A stretch of DNA of 42,657 nt from Terriglobales bacterium (GCA_015654835.1 JAATGG010000004.1:1-42657), one strand, 5' to 3'. Shown: positions 10,501 to 18,890, counted from the first letter of the stretch. Translations and numbers: made by a program. The notes: generated by a model not told the origin, from the sequence alone.

Positions 10501-11002
10501 TCACGCTTCCAGTTCGCTTATACGCAGCACTCTGGGCAACTGGCAGCTTTCCGGCACAACGCAGGCTCAAACAGGAGAGCCGTTTTCCGTAGGTACCGGT
10601 ATTGATTATGCAGGGGTCGGCCCAGCAAGCGGGACTCAGCTTTGGGATCTTACCAAGCGTCCAGTCGTACAAAAGAAGTTCGGTAAAGGCTATTGGTTTG
10701 ATCCGACCGCCTTCGCGGCGCCCCCCGCGGGCACCATCGCTCCCCGAGGCACTCGCAACGCGATCTACGCACCCGGCTTCCAGAGTTGGAACATCGCGAT
10801 GCAGAAGAGCGTTCACGTGATTCCAGAGCACAGCAATCACATGATCAACTTCAAGGCAGAGGCTTTCAACTTTACAAACCACCCAAATCTAGACACTCCC
10901 GATAAGAATCCGACCAGCGGTACATTCGGCGAGGTCTCGACTAAAGGATCAACTTACTCCTCTGACCGCGAGCTACAATTTAGTTTGCGATACGAGTTCT
11001 GA
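7547..11002 (+). CDS. Oar-like TonB-dependent receptor with carboxypeptidase-regulatory domain
   Basis: 1151 residues from the ATG at 7547, preceded by GTGAGG six bases upstream. In-frame starts further up would push the signal peptide inward. Residues about 14-37 form the signal peptide (SRLLVIATLLFSVGILNAFG). A carboxypeptidase-regulatory-like beta domain follows (SGTVTDPNNAVLAGVNVSV, about 44-126). Next come a plug-like segment (SEQVKSIQLNGRNPMYLSQL) and a long outer-membrane barrel ending in aromatic FSLRYEF, the usual C-terminal sorting signal. Such receptors import large or scarce compounds using TonB energy. In Acidobacteria many copies exist and the substrate is rarely known. The adjacent LacI gene and operator suggest sugar-linked control. 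No TonB box was identified with certainty. Confidence 0.93.
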   Translation: MQSNPQKCTYGSKVTISRLLVIATLLFSVGILNAFGQSDSSSISGTVTDPNNAVLAGVNVSVTNDATGLSHSVTTNNTGGYTVTNIAPGIYTVQVKATGFQTSVRKGVPVDPSIGSRQDFILQMGNANTTVVVQADVIALQTESDALGQLVTSEQVKSIQLNGRNPMYLSQLEPGVTRNASMTAFNFSPDFGGPVINGARAAEVMMTLDGASMVRTRANGTQIGVADADSLSQVQTLTTSYPAEYGGTSGGIIRMVPRSGTNTFHGAAYNYLRNSFFNANTWDRNQSNQSSLRNHPPAFRYNQFGWNLNGPAIIPHLFNQSRTKLFFEVGQEYLRYRQSTSQTGIAPTEAMRQGNFGELLQGNIFYSTPEQIINPATGAPYPGNVITSGLSPNGLALLNAFPVPNETNNSSYNWQAEGPYPQTQRKDTLVLDYMLAQQHHLRFSVLNYNYDNESPFAGNFNRTPEKWHWPNQVATLNYTWAINATTVNEAIFSASADHVTISYDMTNGLYDRTQYGINFPYLFPASEKLIPTKIPTINISNFTVLSGDPYPSHSGGVITNLGDNFTKVVVNHTLKFGFLWQRSGENDFDQINVSSTTPGATNNQNGQFVFTDTRSGHPTSNVAVANAALGLFDTYGEIGQKSYTLYRSNMYEFFAQDQWRVTPKLVAEFGMRYSIMQPYYALWGNQSFFDPSLYSASTAPRVDPTTGLLSGGNQYDGVVIPGNAFPSSAQGHVASEILSGTYNDLFHGYDRAYAKTVWSDIQPRFGVTFQIAPLTVIRAGGGRFVQRLGISDQIQPGGNPPFQPSSTVTAGSADNPGAAGTSAYPLQFATESRTLPSPSAWSWNVTAEQEVPGFATFTLTYVGRRGLHLQQLANINQLRPGTVQANPGIASPDALRPYQGYAAILEGSDAGSSLYNALQARLNRRLTKNVFFGIAYTWSKSMDYGSSIGYELPNAYDPRPNYGPSDFDLRNVLVVNYGWDIPFANHASSSLIRSTLGNWQLSGTTQAQTGEPFSVGTGIDYAGVGPASGTQLWDLTKRPVVQKKFGKGYWFDPTAFAAPPAGTIAPRGTRNAIYAPGFQSWNIAMQKSVHVIPEHSNHMINFKAEAFNFTNHPNLDTPDKNPTSGTFGEVSTKGSTYSSDRELQFSLRYEF

Positions 11003-11064
11003 GCCGTCTCACAAATAGCATTATTCACGCATTCTCAGACTTAGAAGAAGATCAGGTAATCCAT

Positions 11065-11121
11065 GTCAGAGGTGGAGAGACAAACAGCCCACAGCGGCTC
11101 GGTTGTTGCTCCACCTCTGAC
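11065..11121. repeat. 13-bp inverted repeat, long hairpin after receptor gene
   Basis: GTCAGAGGTGGAG (11065-11077) and CTCCACCTCTGAC (11109-11121) are perfect arms. The 31-base loop can fold further (AGCC with GGCT, flanked by ACAA with TTGT). It lies about 60 bases after the receptor stop. There is no T run on either side, so it is not a textbook terminator, though it could protect the mRNA 3' end. Confidence 0.75.
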
Positions 11122-11324
11122 GCTTCGGCTCCACCAAGGAAATAGGCTGGCGAACCGGTCAGATTAATGTAGCTCAATAGTGCAGCTTCATCTTGCCAAG
11201 ATCTGCTAACGCCATAAATGCGATTAATGATCGAAAAGATTTTTTCGAGAGATAGGTCACACGGGCAATACCCCTTATCCATCGACGGTTCTGACAACGC
11301 CTAATCCGAAGTAGGAAGATCCCC

Positions 11325-11341
11325 CCCCGGCTCTGCCGGGG
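11325..11341. repeat. GC-rich 7-bp hairpin
   Basis: CCCCGGC-TCT-GCCGGGG forms a perfect 7-base stem with a 3-base loop, preceded by further Cs. It lacks a T run. It resembles short extragenic repeat elements. Confidence 0.6.
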
Positions 11342-11627
11342 CAGCAGTCGAAGTTTGGCATTCAAGGGAGTCCATCCAGAAAACTCCAGATAATCCGTTT
11401 CTCATGCCTAGAAATGCACGTGGCAATAGTTCCATTGCTACATCAATTTTTGCACAGGTTATGAGCACATATTCATGAGTGAAGCTGCAACAATCGCATG
11501 ATTGTGTAAAGAGGCACCATAAGCCTCTCTCGTTAGCAAGCTGGTTCTCAACCTGCGAAACCCCGACAGACGCCGTTACCGAAGGTGTTCCGAGACTCAT
11601 AGTACATCGCTGGCGAATTTTCATCAC

Positions 11628-14600
11628 TCACTGCAGATTGAGTTGAACGGTGCTTGTCCTTACTAAATTTCCACTCGTAGCTGTAACGGTAATGGTATAG
11701 CTCTTCTGGGGCTGTCCGAAGAAGCCGTTAGAGTTGCCGCAACCGCTGAGGGTAGCCATTACACCAAGGCTAAGGGCGGCAATGAGAAATAGCACTATCA
11801 ACCGTGCTGTCCCGTGCAGATATTTGCGATATACCTTGGAACTTCCCAGTGGCAGAAGCAGTCCGAAGGCCAGGGCAAACCATGCGTGGAGTGAGCCGGA
11901 TGTTGCCTGTATAGCTACATCCTTCGCCGTCTGGACGGTAAGGACGACGGGAGTTGTCCCACTGCCCGCTGGAATCGAGGCGGGAGTAAAGGTATAAGTA
12001 GCTCCGGGAGGCAAGCCACTTGCCGTTAGAGTCACATCATAAAGAAAGGTCGGTGTAACTAGCGGCGAAAGTGGGAAGTTATAAGAGACGGCACCTCCCG
12101 GCACAACAGACTTATTTTGGTCTCCACCCAGATCGAGGTTGATGTCCGCAACGGTAATACTTGTGGTCACCTGGGCTACGCTCGGAAGGAACTTGGCATC
12201 GCCGGAATAGTTCGCACTAATGCTATGGACGCCACTGGCGAGCACAGTGGTAGTGTATACTGCTTGTCCGTTAACTCCCACGATAGATGTCCCAAGCAAT
12301 GTCGGTCCATCAAGGAAGCTAACTGTGCCCGTTGGAACACCTTCGACCGACGAACTTAATTGAAAGGTGAAAACTATGGGCATCTTAGCCAACTGAGTGG
12401 TCGGAGCTGCGGTTAATGTGGAGGTTGTGACTGCATGCACCGCTATCTGCACGGAACCAGTGGAGGTAGCGTAATTTGCGTTTCCCGAATAGACCGCCGC
12501 CACCGAATTCGTGCCTGTGAGGAGCGTGCTTACACTAAGCGTAACCACACCTTGAGTATTGATTGCCTGTATTCCCAATAACGTGGAGCCACTATAAAAG
12601 CTTACCGTGCCGAGGGGTGTTCCCGTTGGAACGGGCGTGATGTTAGCTGTTAGCGTGACACTCTGCCCATAACTGACCGATGAGCCTGACGATGTTAAAG
12701 CTGTTGAGGTTGTTATTGCCGTAACCACGATTGTGATCGGAGACGATGTCGAAGTGGAAGAGATCGTATTGCCTGAATAGACGGCAGTGATAGCATTGGA
12801 GCCCGCCGGAAGCGTGGTGACGCTCAGCGTTGCAATGCCGCTGGCGGAGAGGTCGCTGCTCCCCAGGAGCGTTGTGCCATTGTAGAAGCTTACCGTGCCC
12901 AGGGGTGTTCCCGTTGGAACGGGCGCGATGTTAGCTGTAAGCGTGACACTCTGTCCCAGCGAAATGTTGTTTGAAGACGCGGAGAGAGTCGCTGTCGTAC
13001 TGGTCGTAACCGTCTCGTAGACAACCATCGAAGTGGAGGTAGCCAGCGCAGCGTTGCCTGAATAGACAGCCGTAATAGCATTGGCGCCACCTGGAAGCGT
13101 TGTCGTGGTAAAGATAGCTGTGCCACTGCTATTGACCTGCTGCGTTCCAAGCAAAGTCGTACCGTTATAGAAGTTCACGCTGCCGAAAGTTGCGCCTGTG
13201 GGCGCTGGCGTTACGGTTGCGGTGAAGGTAACCAAAGTGCCCGGTGACGTGTTGCCGGGCGAAGCGGATAGAAGTGTACTGCTGGCAGCCTGTGTCGAAG
13301 GGTCCAAAAGAACGGTACTTGCAAGGCTGGCAGCATGTATCGTATCTCCGGGATAGTTTGCATTGACTGCTTGCTGTCCGGTCCCGGTGACATAGACAGC
13401 CGTTGCAGTCGCCGTGACAGATTGCTGCCCGAGAAGAATGGTCGTAGTGTTATCGCCGGTATTCGACGTAGTGAAGTCGAAAAGTCCATCGTTGTTAAAG
13501 TCAGCGATAGCAACATTGTTGACTCCGTTGCCTGTGGACCATGTTCGTTCGGAACCGAACGTGCCATCGCCTATCCCCGGGAAAATGGCGATTTGGCTGG
13601 AATATGCCGCAACAAGATCGAGCTTCCCATCGTGATCGATATCGGTCAGGGCCGCTTGGACGCCGCCATTGCTGGAATTGTAGCTTACCGGATTACCGAA
13701 CGTGCCGTCCCCGTTGCCCAGATAAACGAAGATAGTCGAATAATACAGGTCGGGTGCCACCAGATCGATAATGCCATTATTCCGGAGACTGCCTGCGGCG
13801 AGAACGCCGGATGCATCGCCATTGGGAAAACCGACAGTGGTTTGAGTCTGGAAGGTGCCGTTGCCGTTGCCTAACAGGATACTGATAGTACTGTCGTACT
13901 GGTTTGTGACGGCAAGGTCGAGATTGCCGTCGCGATTAAAATCTGCGATAGCCACGCTATTTGGCCCGCTGCCGGTTGAGTAGGTCTGTTGGCTTTGGAA
14001 AGTACCGTCACCATTCCCGAGGAAGATACCGGCAGTGCTGTCATTTCGATTGATCGCTACGATATCCGGATTACCATCATCGTTGACGTCGCCAATTGCA
14101 ACAAAGTCCGGGCTGCTGCCTGCCGTCAGAATATGAGAACCGGAAGGCGTCTGAAATGTTCCATTGCCGTTGCCCAGCAAAATACTGACAGTGCCATCAT
14201 TCGCGCTGACAACGATGAGATCTACCTTACCATCGCCATTAACGTCGGCAACCTGAATGACATTCAGGTTGCTGCTGACGGCATACGACACCGCAGACTG
14301 GAAGGTATTGTTTCCGATACCTATCTGCACCTTGACGGTGCCGTCGGTATTCGCAGTGGCGACGTCGGTGATACCGTCTCCGTTGAAATCTCCCGTTGCT
14401 ACATATTCCACATCGGTATTCGTTAATGGAGAATTTGTTCCTGAAACATAACTTTGGACAACTGTAGATGGATCGATGGCGGCACTTGCGACATTCTGAT
14501 TTCCATTGGTGGTGTTAAGGAAGGAGACCGTGCCGGTCGGTACCGCCAGTCCGAAGCCTGAGACCGTAGCGACAAGGGTGTAGTCGCCGACGCTTCCACT

Positions 14601-16997
14601 CGAAACCAAACTGGTGGAGGAGAGATAGCTTGCGTTGCCATTTATGGTGACGGTCTGCGAGGTGCTGTTCGAGGGGCCAACCGTTGCAGTGCCTGCAAAG
14701 GTAGCGGCGATGGCATAAACGCCCGCACCCGGTTCTACCGTGAGAGTAGCAACTCCCGCACTATTGAGTTGGGCCGTTCCGAAGCTTCCGGAGAAGGTCG
14801 CTCCGTTTACAGTCTCCTGGTAACTGAAGGTCACCAGCCCTGGAGTTAGTGCGGTTGAGCCCGGCGTATTCACACCCGTGGCTGTCAGAGTAATCGGTGT
14901 TCCCGCAGTGGCCGTGGCTGTAGATACCGCCAAAGAAAGCGCGCTCTGAGGACCGACGAAGACCAGTATTGGGTTTGAAGTTGATGTGCTCAATATACTG
15001 TTACCCGAATAGACTGCGGAAATTGGAGAACGCCCGGCTGGCAGACTCGTGGTGGTATAACTGGCGCTGGCACCAATGACGTTTACCGTAGAGAGAAGCG
15101 TGCTTCCGCTATAGAAGCTGACCGTACCTGCCGTGCCGCTGCCGGAAGGCGCAGGGCTTACAGTGGCTGTAAAGTTGATTGCTGTGCCTGCAACAGCGGA
15201 AGTTGGAGAAGCTGCCAGTATGGTTGAGCTTGGCAGCGGCTGAAGAGGAATTGTCGTCGAAAGACTGGCGGCGTGCGGTGTGTCGCCTTCGTAACTTGCG
15301 TCGACATTCTGGGTACCGGGGCCGGGTACGGTCACACCTGTGGCGGTCGCCGTTACGGCAAGCTGGCTAAGTTCCACGCCAATCGAACCATAGATATAGT
15401 TTGTAGTGGCAAAATCGTCGAGGCCATCCCCGTTAAAGTCTCCAGCGGTTATTCCAAGGTTATAGAAACCAGTATCCACGCCGATGGAGGCTTGAAAGGT
15501 GCCATCTCCAACTCCGAGAAAAACATGAGATGAGGTTGCACCGAAAAGCCCTGAGACGGCGAGATCCTGAATGCCATCTCCATTAAAGTCGCCTGCGGCG
15601 ATATCGTAGGGCTGGGAGTTATTACCGGTGCTATAAGAAACATTGGTAGGAAATGTGCCGTCCCCCATTCCGAGCAATACGCCCATCGTATTGTCATCGA
15701 AATTGGCTGTAGCAATGTCGAGCTTCCCATCATTATTGAAATCGCCGATCACGATACCTTCGGCGGTGTATCCGGCCGAATAGGTAATTACCGGCTGGAA
15801 GGTACCGTCGCCGTTGCCAAGCAAGATTCCAATCGAAGTGTTTTGATCGCCGACGGCGATATCGAGCTTCCCGTCGCCGTTAAAGTCGCCTACCGCGACA
15901 GGGATGCCCTGTGGGACCGTATAAGTTACTTGAGCCTGGAAGGTACCGTCGCCGTTACCGATGAAAATGCCGATGTTGCCGCTGTTCATGAGGACAGCAT
16001 CCAGGAGGCCGTCGCCATTGAAATCGCCGAGCGCCACTCCACCACTGTTCAAGCCGCCGTTATAGGTGACCGCAGTCTGAAAGGTGCCGTCACCGTTACC
16101 TAGCAGGACAGTCATGTAGCCGGGATTGGGCTGGACAGGATTGTAGTTACTCACGACGATGTCTATATTGCCGTCGCCGTTAAGATCTGCGAGCCCGATT
16201 CCAAAAGGCTTGGCACCAGCGGAATATCCTACGGGCGTTTGAAACGTGCCGTCGCCGTTACCAAGGGCGATCGAAATTCCGTCGGAATAAAGACCCGTAG
16301 AAATAAGATCGAGAATACCATCGTTATTGAAATCACCCTTCATGACCTTGCCGCCGCTCACAGCCTGAGGTGTTGAGGGCGGTACGGTAAAGTTAGAACT
16401 GCGGGTTGCTGCATCGATGATGCCAGAGCTAATCTGTGCATTTGCAGCCGTTGTATTCAAAAACGTAACAGTTCCGCTGGGTGGCAATTTGCCGAAACCT
16501 GTAACAGTGCCAGTTAGGGTATAGTTACCTGGACTGCCGCTTGAAGCGATGCTTGTCCTCGTGCCATATGAGCCGGTGCCGTTTACCGTCAGAGTCTGTG
16601 CCGCAGAGGAACTGCTCGCAACCGTATTTGTACCGTGAAAAACCGCCTTAATGCTATAGCTGCCCGCTCCTGGAACGCTGCGATAAACTGCATTCCCAAG
16701 AATGGTGGTCTGTACACTCGCGATTACGGAATTGCCGGTACAGTATGTTGCTGAAGCAAGGCAGAAGTCGACCTGTCCGCGTACCGGTGATCCGTTGGAT
16801 ACATTTGCCGTCATGGTAACAACTGTTCCGGCGTTCACAGTAGTTGACGGCGTTATAGACAGAGTCGTAACCGACGGGACCGCATGCGCCATAAGCCCGT
16901 TAAACATAATTACAGGAAGGAGCATCGCGAAAAAGCGCGCTCGCGGACCAGAGAAGCTGAAGAAATTAGAGATAGAACGAACCAGACGATCGAGCAT
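11628..16997 (-). CDS. Giant secreted protein with Ig-like domains and two FG-GAP propellers
   Basis: 1789 residues, starting at an ATG with AGGAG seven bases upstream. Residues 1-39 are a signal peptide (ARFFAMLLPVIMFNGLMAHA). Ig-like domains occupy about 43-140, 588-680, 685-786, and four repeats from 1234 to 1615. Two FG-GAP/VCBS propellers lie at about 217-545 and 862-1191. Each has seven blades marked by D-x-N-x-D-G-x-x-D calcium loops and LLGNGDGTF turns. Blade 5 of the second propeller is degenerate (SLRNNGIID). Each propeller interrupts an Ig-like domain whose halves flank it. The end has two hydrophobic segments (about 1703-1719 and 1732-1751), a lipobox-like LSGC and a 36-residue beta tail. 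Such proteins are cell-surface or secreted and probably adhesive, but the ligand is unknown. Confidence 0.9.
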   Translation of the reverse strand: MLDRLVRSISNFFSFSGPRARFFAMLLPVIMFNGLMAHAVPSVTTLSITPSTTVNAGTVVTMTANVSNGSPVRGQVDFCLASATYCTGNSVIASVQTTILGNAVYRSVPGAGSYSIKAVFHGTNTVASSSSAAQTLTVNGTGSYGTRTSIASSGSPGNYTLTGTVTGFGKLPPSGTVTFLNTTAANAQISSGIIDAATRSSNFTVPPSTPQAVSGGKVMKGDFNNDGILDLISTGLYSDGISIALGNGDGTFQTPVGYSAGAKPFGIGLADLNGDGNIDIVVSNYNPVQPNPGYMTVLLGNGDGTFQTAVTYNGGLNSGGVALGDFNGDGLLDAVLMNSGNIGIFIGNGDGTFQAQVTYTVPQGIPVAVGDFNGDGKLDIAVGDQNTSIGILLGNGDGTFQPVITYSAGYTAEGIVIGDFNNDGKLDIATANFDDNTMGVLLGMGDGTFPTNVSYSTGNNSQPYDIAAGDFNGDGIQDLAVSGLFGATSSHVFLGVGDGTFQASIGVDTGFYNLGITAGDFNGDGLDDFATTNYIYGSIGVELSQLAVTATATGVTVPGPGTQNVDASYEGDTPHAASLSTTIPLQPLPSSTILAASPTSAVAGTAINFTATVSPAPSGSGTAGTVSFYSGSTLLSTVNVIGASASYTTTSLPAGRSPISAVYSGNSILSTSTSNPILVFVGPQSALSLAVSTATATAGTPITLTATGVNTPGSTALTPGLVTFSYQETVNGATFSGSFGTAQLNSAGVATLTVEPGAGVYAIAATFAGTATVGPSNSTSQTVTINGNASYLSSTSLVSSGSVGDYTLVATVSGFGLAVPTGTVSFLNTTNGNQNVASAAIDPSTVVQSYVSGTNSPLTNTDVEYVATGDFNGDGITDVATANTDGTVKVQIGIGNNTFQSAVSYAVSSNLNVIQVADVNGDGKVDLIVVSANDGTVSILLGNGNGTFQTPSGSHILTAGSSPDFVAIGDVNDDGNPDIVAINRNDSTAGIFLGNGDGTFQSQQTYSTGSGPNSVAIADFNRDGNLDLAVTNQYDSTISILLGNGNGTFQTQTTVGFPNGDASGVLAAGSLRNNGIIDLVAPDLYYSTIFVYLGNGDGTFGNPVSYNSSNGGVQAALTDIDHDGKLDLVAAYSSQIAIFPGIGDGTFGSERTWSTGNGVNNVAIADFNNDGLFDFTTSNTGDNTTTILLGQQSVTATATAVYVTGTGQQAVNANYPGDTIHAASLASTVLLDPSTQAASSTLLSASPGNTSPGTLVTFTATVTPAPTGATFGSVNFYNGTTLLGTQQVNSSGTAIFTTTTLPGGANAITAVYSGNAALATSTSMVVYETVTTSTTATLSASSNNISLGQSVTLTANIAPVPTGTPLGTVSFYNGTTLLGSSDLSASGIATLSVTTLPAGSNAITAVYSGNTISSTSTSSPITIVVTAITTSTALTSSGSSVSYGQSVTLTANITPVPTGTPLGTVSFYSGSTLLGIQAINTQGVVTLSVSTLLTGTNSVAAVYSGNANYATSTGSVQIAVHAVTTSTLTAAPTTQLAKMPIVFTFQLSSSVEGVPTGTVSFLDGPTLLGTSIVGVNGQAVYTTTVLASGVHSISANYSGDAKFLPSVAQVTTSITVADINLDLGGDQNKSVVPGGAVSYNFPLSPLVTPTFLYDVTLTASGLPPGATYTFTPASIPAGSGTTPVVLTVQTAKDVAIQATSGSLHAWFALAFGLLLPLGSSKVYRKYLHGTARLIVLFLIAALSLGVMATLSGCGNSNGFFGQPQKSYTITVTATSGNLVRTSTVQLNLQ

Positions 16998-17347
16998 GGG
17001 GAAGCTCCTGCTGGCACTATAGCCTGAATATTGTGGTATTTAAAAGTATTTAAAAAGACAGGCAGGAATATAGCTAGAGCAAATAGCTTCGCGTTCCAAA
17101 ATGGGACTTCTTCATTCTACAGCAGCAATGTCATTCACAGTTCTTGCGGGAAATCATACTGCCGACATAGCCGGAATCCTATTCGGGCCTATTGAGAGTA
17201 AAGGGCATAACAACCTTACGTCAAACGAGTCACTCGCTGCCCCTTATTAACAGGCGCCCAATCGCGCATGTAGCTTTCAAATGCACCTTCACCTTGACCA
17301 TCTGAAACAATGACTATAACTGGTGGTTGCATAAATAGATTCGATCT
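16998..17347. other. Upstream region of the giant gene, no gene seen
   Basis: This A/T-richer stretch must contain the promoter of the minus-strand giant gene. I see no coding frame with support and no strong repeat. Confidence 0.45.
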
Positions 17348-17539
17348 GAAGTTCTCGCTTACGTCTGGGGTAGGAGCGCGCTCACGGCAGGCCAGAGAAA
17401 GGTAATGACCGCAACGGTGGGAAATCCGGCGAGGAAAACCTTTACGCAGAACAAAGCAGGATCGTCATCCACATTTGCAGTTCCAGCGAAGTTCTGTACA
17501 GGGCCGGAAAAGGCACTTCGGACAACGAACGGGGTGACC
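17348..17539 (-). pseudogene. Possible Cys-rich zinc-ribbon remnant
   Basis: One minus-strand frame over these 64 codons reads GHPVRCPKCLFRPCTELRWN, then CKCG, an in-frame TGA at 17465-17467, and then SCFVLRKG, HRCGHY and SLACRERAPTPDVSENF. The spacing of CPKC, C, CKC, C and AC pairs looks like a small zinc-ribbon protein that has acquired a stop and substitutions. No start or family is certain. It lies next to a decayed helicase fragment on the same strand. Confidence 0.3.
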
Positions 17540-17697
17540 GTCAGGGCTTCGCATCGTGAGTTATTCGTACCTTCGCAATGCATTTTCTGTTGCGAACGCA
17601 CGTTTACAATCCGCAGAATGGCAGGTCTTCGTTCGCTGACCGACCTCAGGGCGAGTACTCCTCAGAGTACTGTCCACAAACTTGAGATTGAATCGAG

Positions 17698-18165
17698 TCA
17701 ATCCTGTGCGTGGGTTGGTAAGGTGATCTCTCGCCCAAGGCGTACGTCAACGGCTTCTGGCACTCGATAGGCTTTGACATGGAAACCCGGACGGAGCGCG
17801 TAGAGCGAGACTTCCTCCATACCCGACTCTTGGATGTCTGGCGTCTGAAAGGTAGCGAGATCACTGCGAATTTGATCCTCAAGTAAGACTCGAGTCTGCG
17901 CGAGATTGACGATCAGGTCCTGCCAGACGGCATCCTCATGAAATAGCGATTCCCTCTCGCCTTCGATCTCATCTGGCACGGCAAAGAAACTGGCTTTACC
18001 GAGAGAATCGCCTCTCACTTTTGCGAAGCGACCGATGAATTGAAGAGTCACGCCAAGTGAGGCATGGGGCATGTAAAGCTGCGATCTTCGCAAACTGGGC
18101 TGATCGAAGCCCTCTCCCAGCATGTTCAAAGGTCAGTGCCGAATTTGCTTGCTGCATTAGCGTTT
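17698..18165 (-). pseudogene. Frameshifted remnant of a DEAD/DEAH-box helicase
   Basis: The main frame (17698 to about 18129, 143 residues) begins NMLGEGFDQPSLRRSQLY and continues HASLGVTLQFIGRFAK. These are helicase motif V (GEGFD) and motif VI (Q-x-x-G-R) of an SF2 DEAD/DEAH-type C-terminal lobe, with the final motif VI Arg replaced by Lys. Just upstream the reading frame shifts: ANSALTF lies in another frame and would join NMLGEGFD if one base near 18130 were removed. There is no N-terminal ATPase lobe; the sequence instead abuts the nikR stop at 18157. The frame ends early after THAQD. It is therefore a dead fragment of a protein about four to six times longer, probably a relic of a restriction, defence or mobile locus. 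Confidence 0.7.
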
Positions 18166-18585
18166 TCCTGCTCCAAGAGCATTCCCGGAATTGGTCAGCA
18201 CGAGTTTTCCCAACTCCACCCCGCGCATGGCCAGCATGCCGTCTGCCATCTCCTGAATCTCTTTGCTGCGTCCTCTCATGATAATGACTTCAAGGCAATA
18301 ATGGTGGTCGAGGTGGACATGGGTTGCCGCCAGCACCATGGTCCCGCCATGGTGCTGCACTTCCGTTAATTTCTGCGAGAGGTTCGGCACGTGGTGGTCG
18401 TAAACCAGGGTCAATGTTCCTACAACCGGTTTGTTTGAATCGACCACCTCGGAGAGCAACGCTTCCCGGATCAGATCGCGCAAAGCCTCCGAGCGGTTCT
18501 TGTAGCCCCGGCGCGCAATCAACTTGTCAAACCCAGCCAGTAAATCCTGTTCCAGTGAGATTCCCGTCCTGCTGATTTCCGCCAT
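18157..18585 (-). CDS. nikR: NikR nickel-responsive regulator
   Basis: 142 residues from the ATG at 18585 (AGAGG upstream); an earlier in-frame start is less likely. Residues about 3-45 form the ribbon-helix-helix domain (ISRTGISLEQDLLAGFDKLI, RSEALRDLIREAL). The C-terminal ACT-like domain carries the nickel ligands His78, His89, His91 and Cys97 (VQHH, THVHLDHHYC), each exactly two positions after E. coli His76, His87, His89 and Cys95. NikR binds nickel and represses uptake genes. It lies downstream of a TonB-dependent receptor on the same strand but is separated from it by a terminator, so it probably has its own promoter. The receptor is the obvious target. Confidence 0.95.
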   Translation of the reverse strand: MAEISRTGISLEQDLLAGFDKLIARRGYKNRSEALRDLIREALLSEVVDSNKPVVGTLTLVYDHHVPNLSQKLTEVQHHGGTMVLAATHVHLDHHYCLEVIIMRGRSKEIQEMADGMLAMRGVELGKLVLTNSGNALGAGKR

Positions 18586-18786
18586 GGTCCTGTTGCCTCT
18601 ACCTGATTCTAATAGGCCACGATCGCGATGCACTGTTGATATGTTGTGGCAATCGAATCGAAAAATGGAGTTCCAGAGCAGGCACTCAAGCCGCGGCTAT
18701 CTCTTGTGAATCTCTCCATTGTGCGCTTTGCAGATATCGTACCGCCGCTGCTGGGGCTGGCTCGCAACATGCACTGTGCCGCAGAC
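18586..18786. other. nikR upstream region, no gene seen
   Basis: The region between nikR and the receptor terminator should carry the nikR promoter. No coding frame is supported and I could not identify a clear full NikR operator palindrome here. Confidence 0.4.
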
Positions 18787-18821
18787 GAAGAAAAGGGCCA
18801 GGGGTATCGAACCCCGGCCCT
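18787..18821 (-). terminator. Rho-independent terminator of the receptor gene
   Basis: Read on the minus strand, AGGGCCGGGGT and ACCCC(T)GGCCCT pair around a TCGAT loop, with one bulged base, and are followed by TTTTCTT. It lies 70 bases after the receptor stop at 18891. Confidence 0.85.
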
Positions 18822-18890
18822 CGACAATAAGGTAAACAAATCATCTCAGCCGGCGAAGTTCAAAAAGGCCCCGGCGGTGATATGTTTGCT

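Larger units (their letters stand above)
11003..11627. other. Gene-free stretch with two hairpins
   Basis: No convincing gene is seen in these 625 bases between the receptor and the convergent giant gene. Frames on the minus strand are short and resemble nothing I recognise. The stretch holds a long hairpin (11065-11121) and a GC-rich hairpin (11325-11341), both annotated separately. It may contain the remains of a mobile element, but that is only a suspicion. Confidence 0.5.

Noticed and set aside
11052..11627. Minus-strand short frames as a possible transposase relic
   Set aside because: No transposase motif or terminal repeats could be recognised, and the frames are short and unrelated to one another.
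13335..14426. Plus-strand frames opposite the FG-GAP repeats
   Set aside because: They are translations of the reverse of calcium-loop repeats and only mirror the periodicity of the real gene.
11628..16997. Possible CRISPR-like periodic repeats
   Set aside because: The periodicity comes from protein-coding Ig and FG-GAP units of about 90-100 and 45-60 residues, not from short identical repeats with unique spacers. No CRISPR array or cas gene is seen in the window.
18800..18820. GGGTATCGAACCCC segment as a tRNA T-arm fragment
   Set aside because: It is explained better as the stem-loop of a Rho-independent terminator, and there is no remaining cloverleaf.
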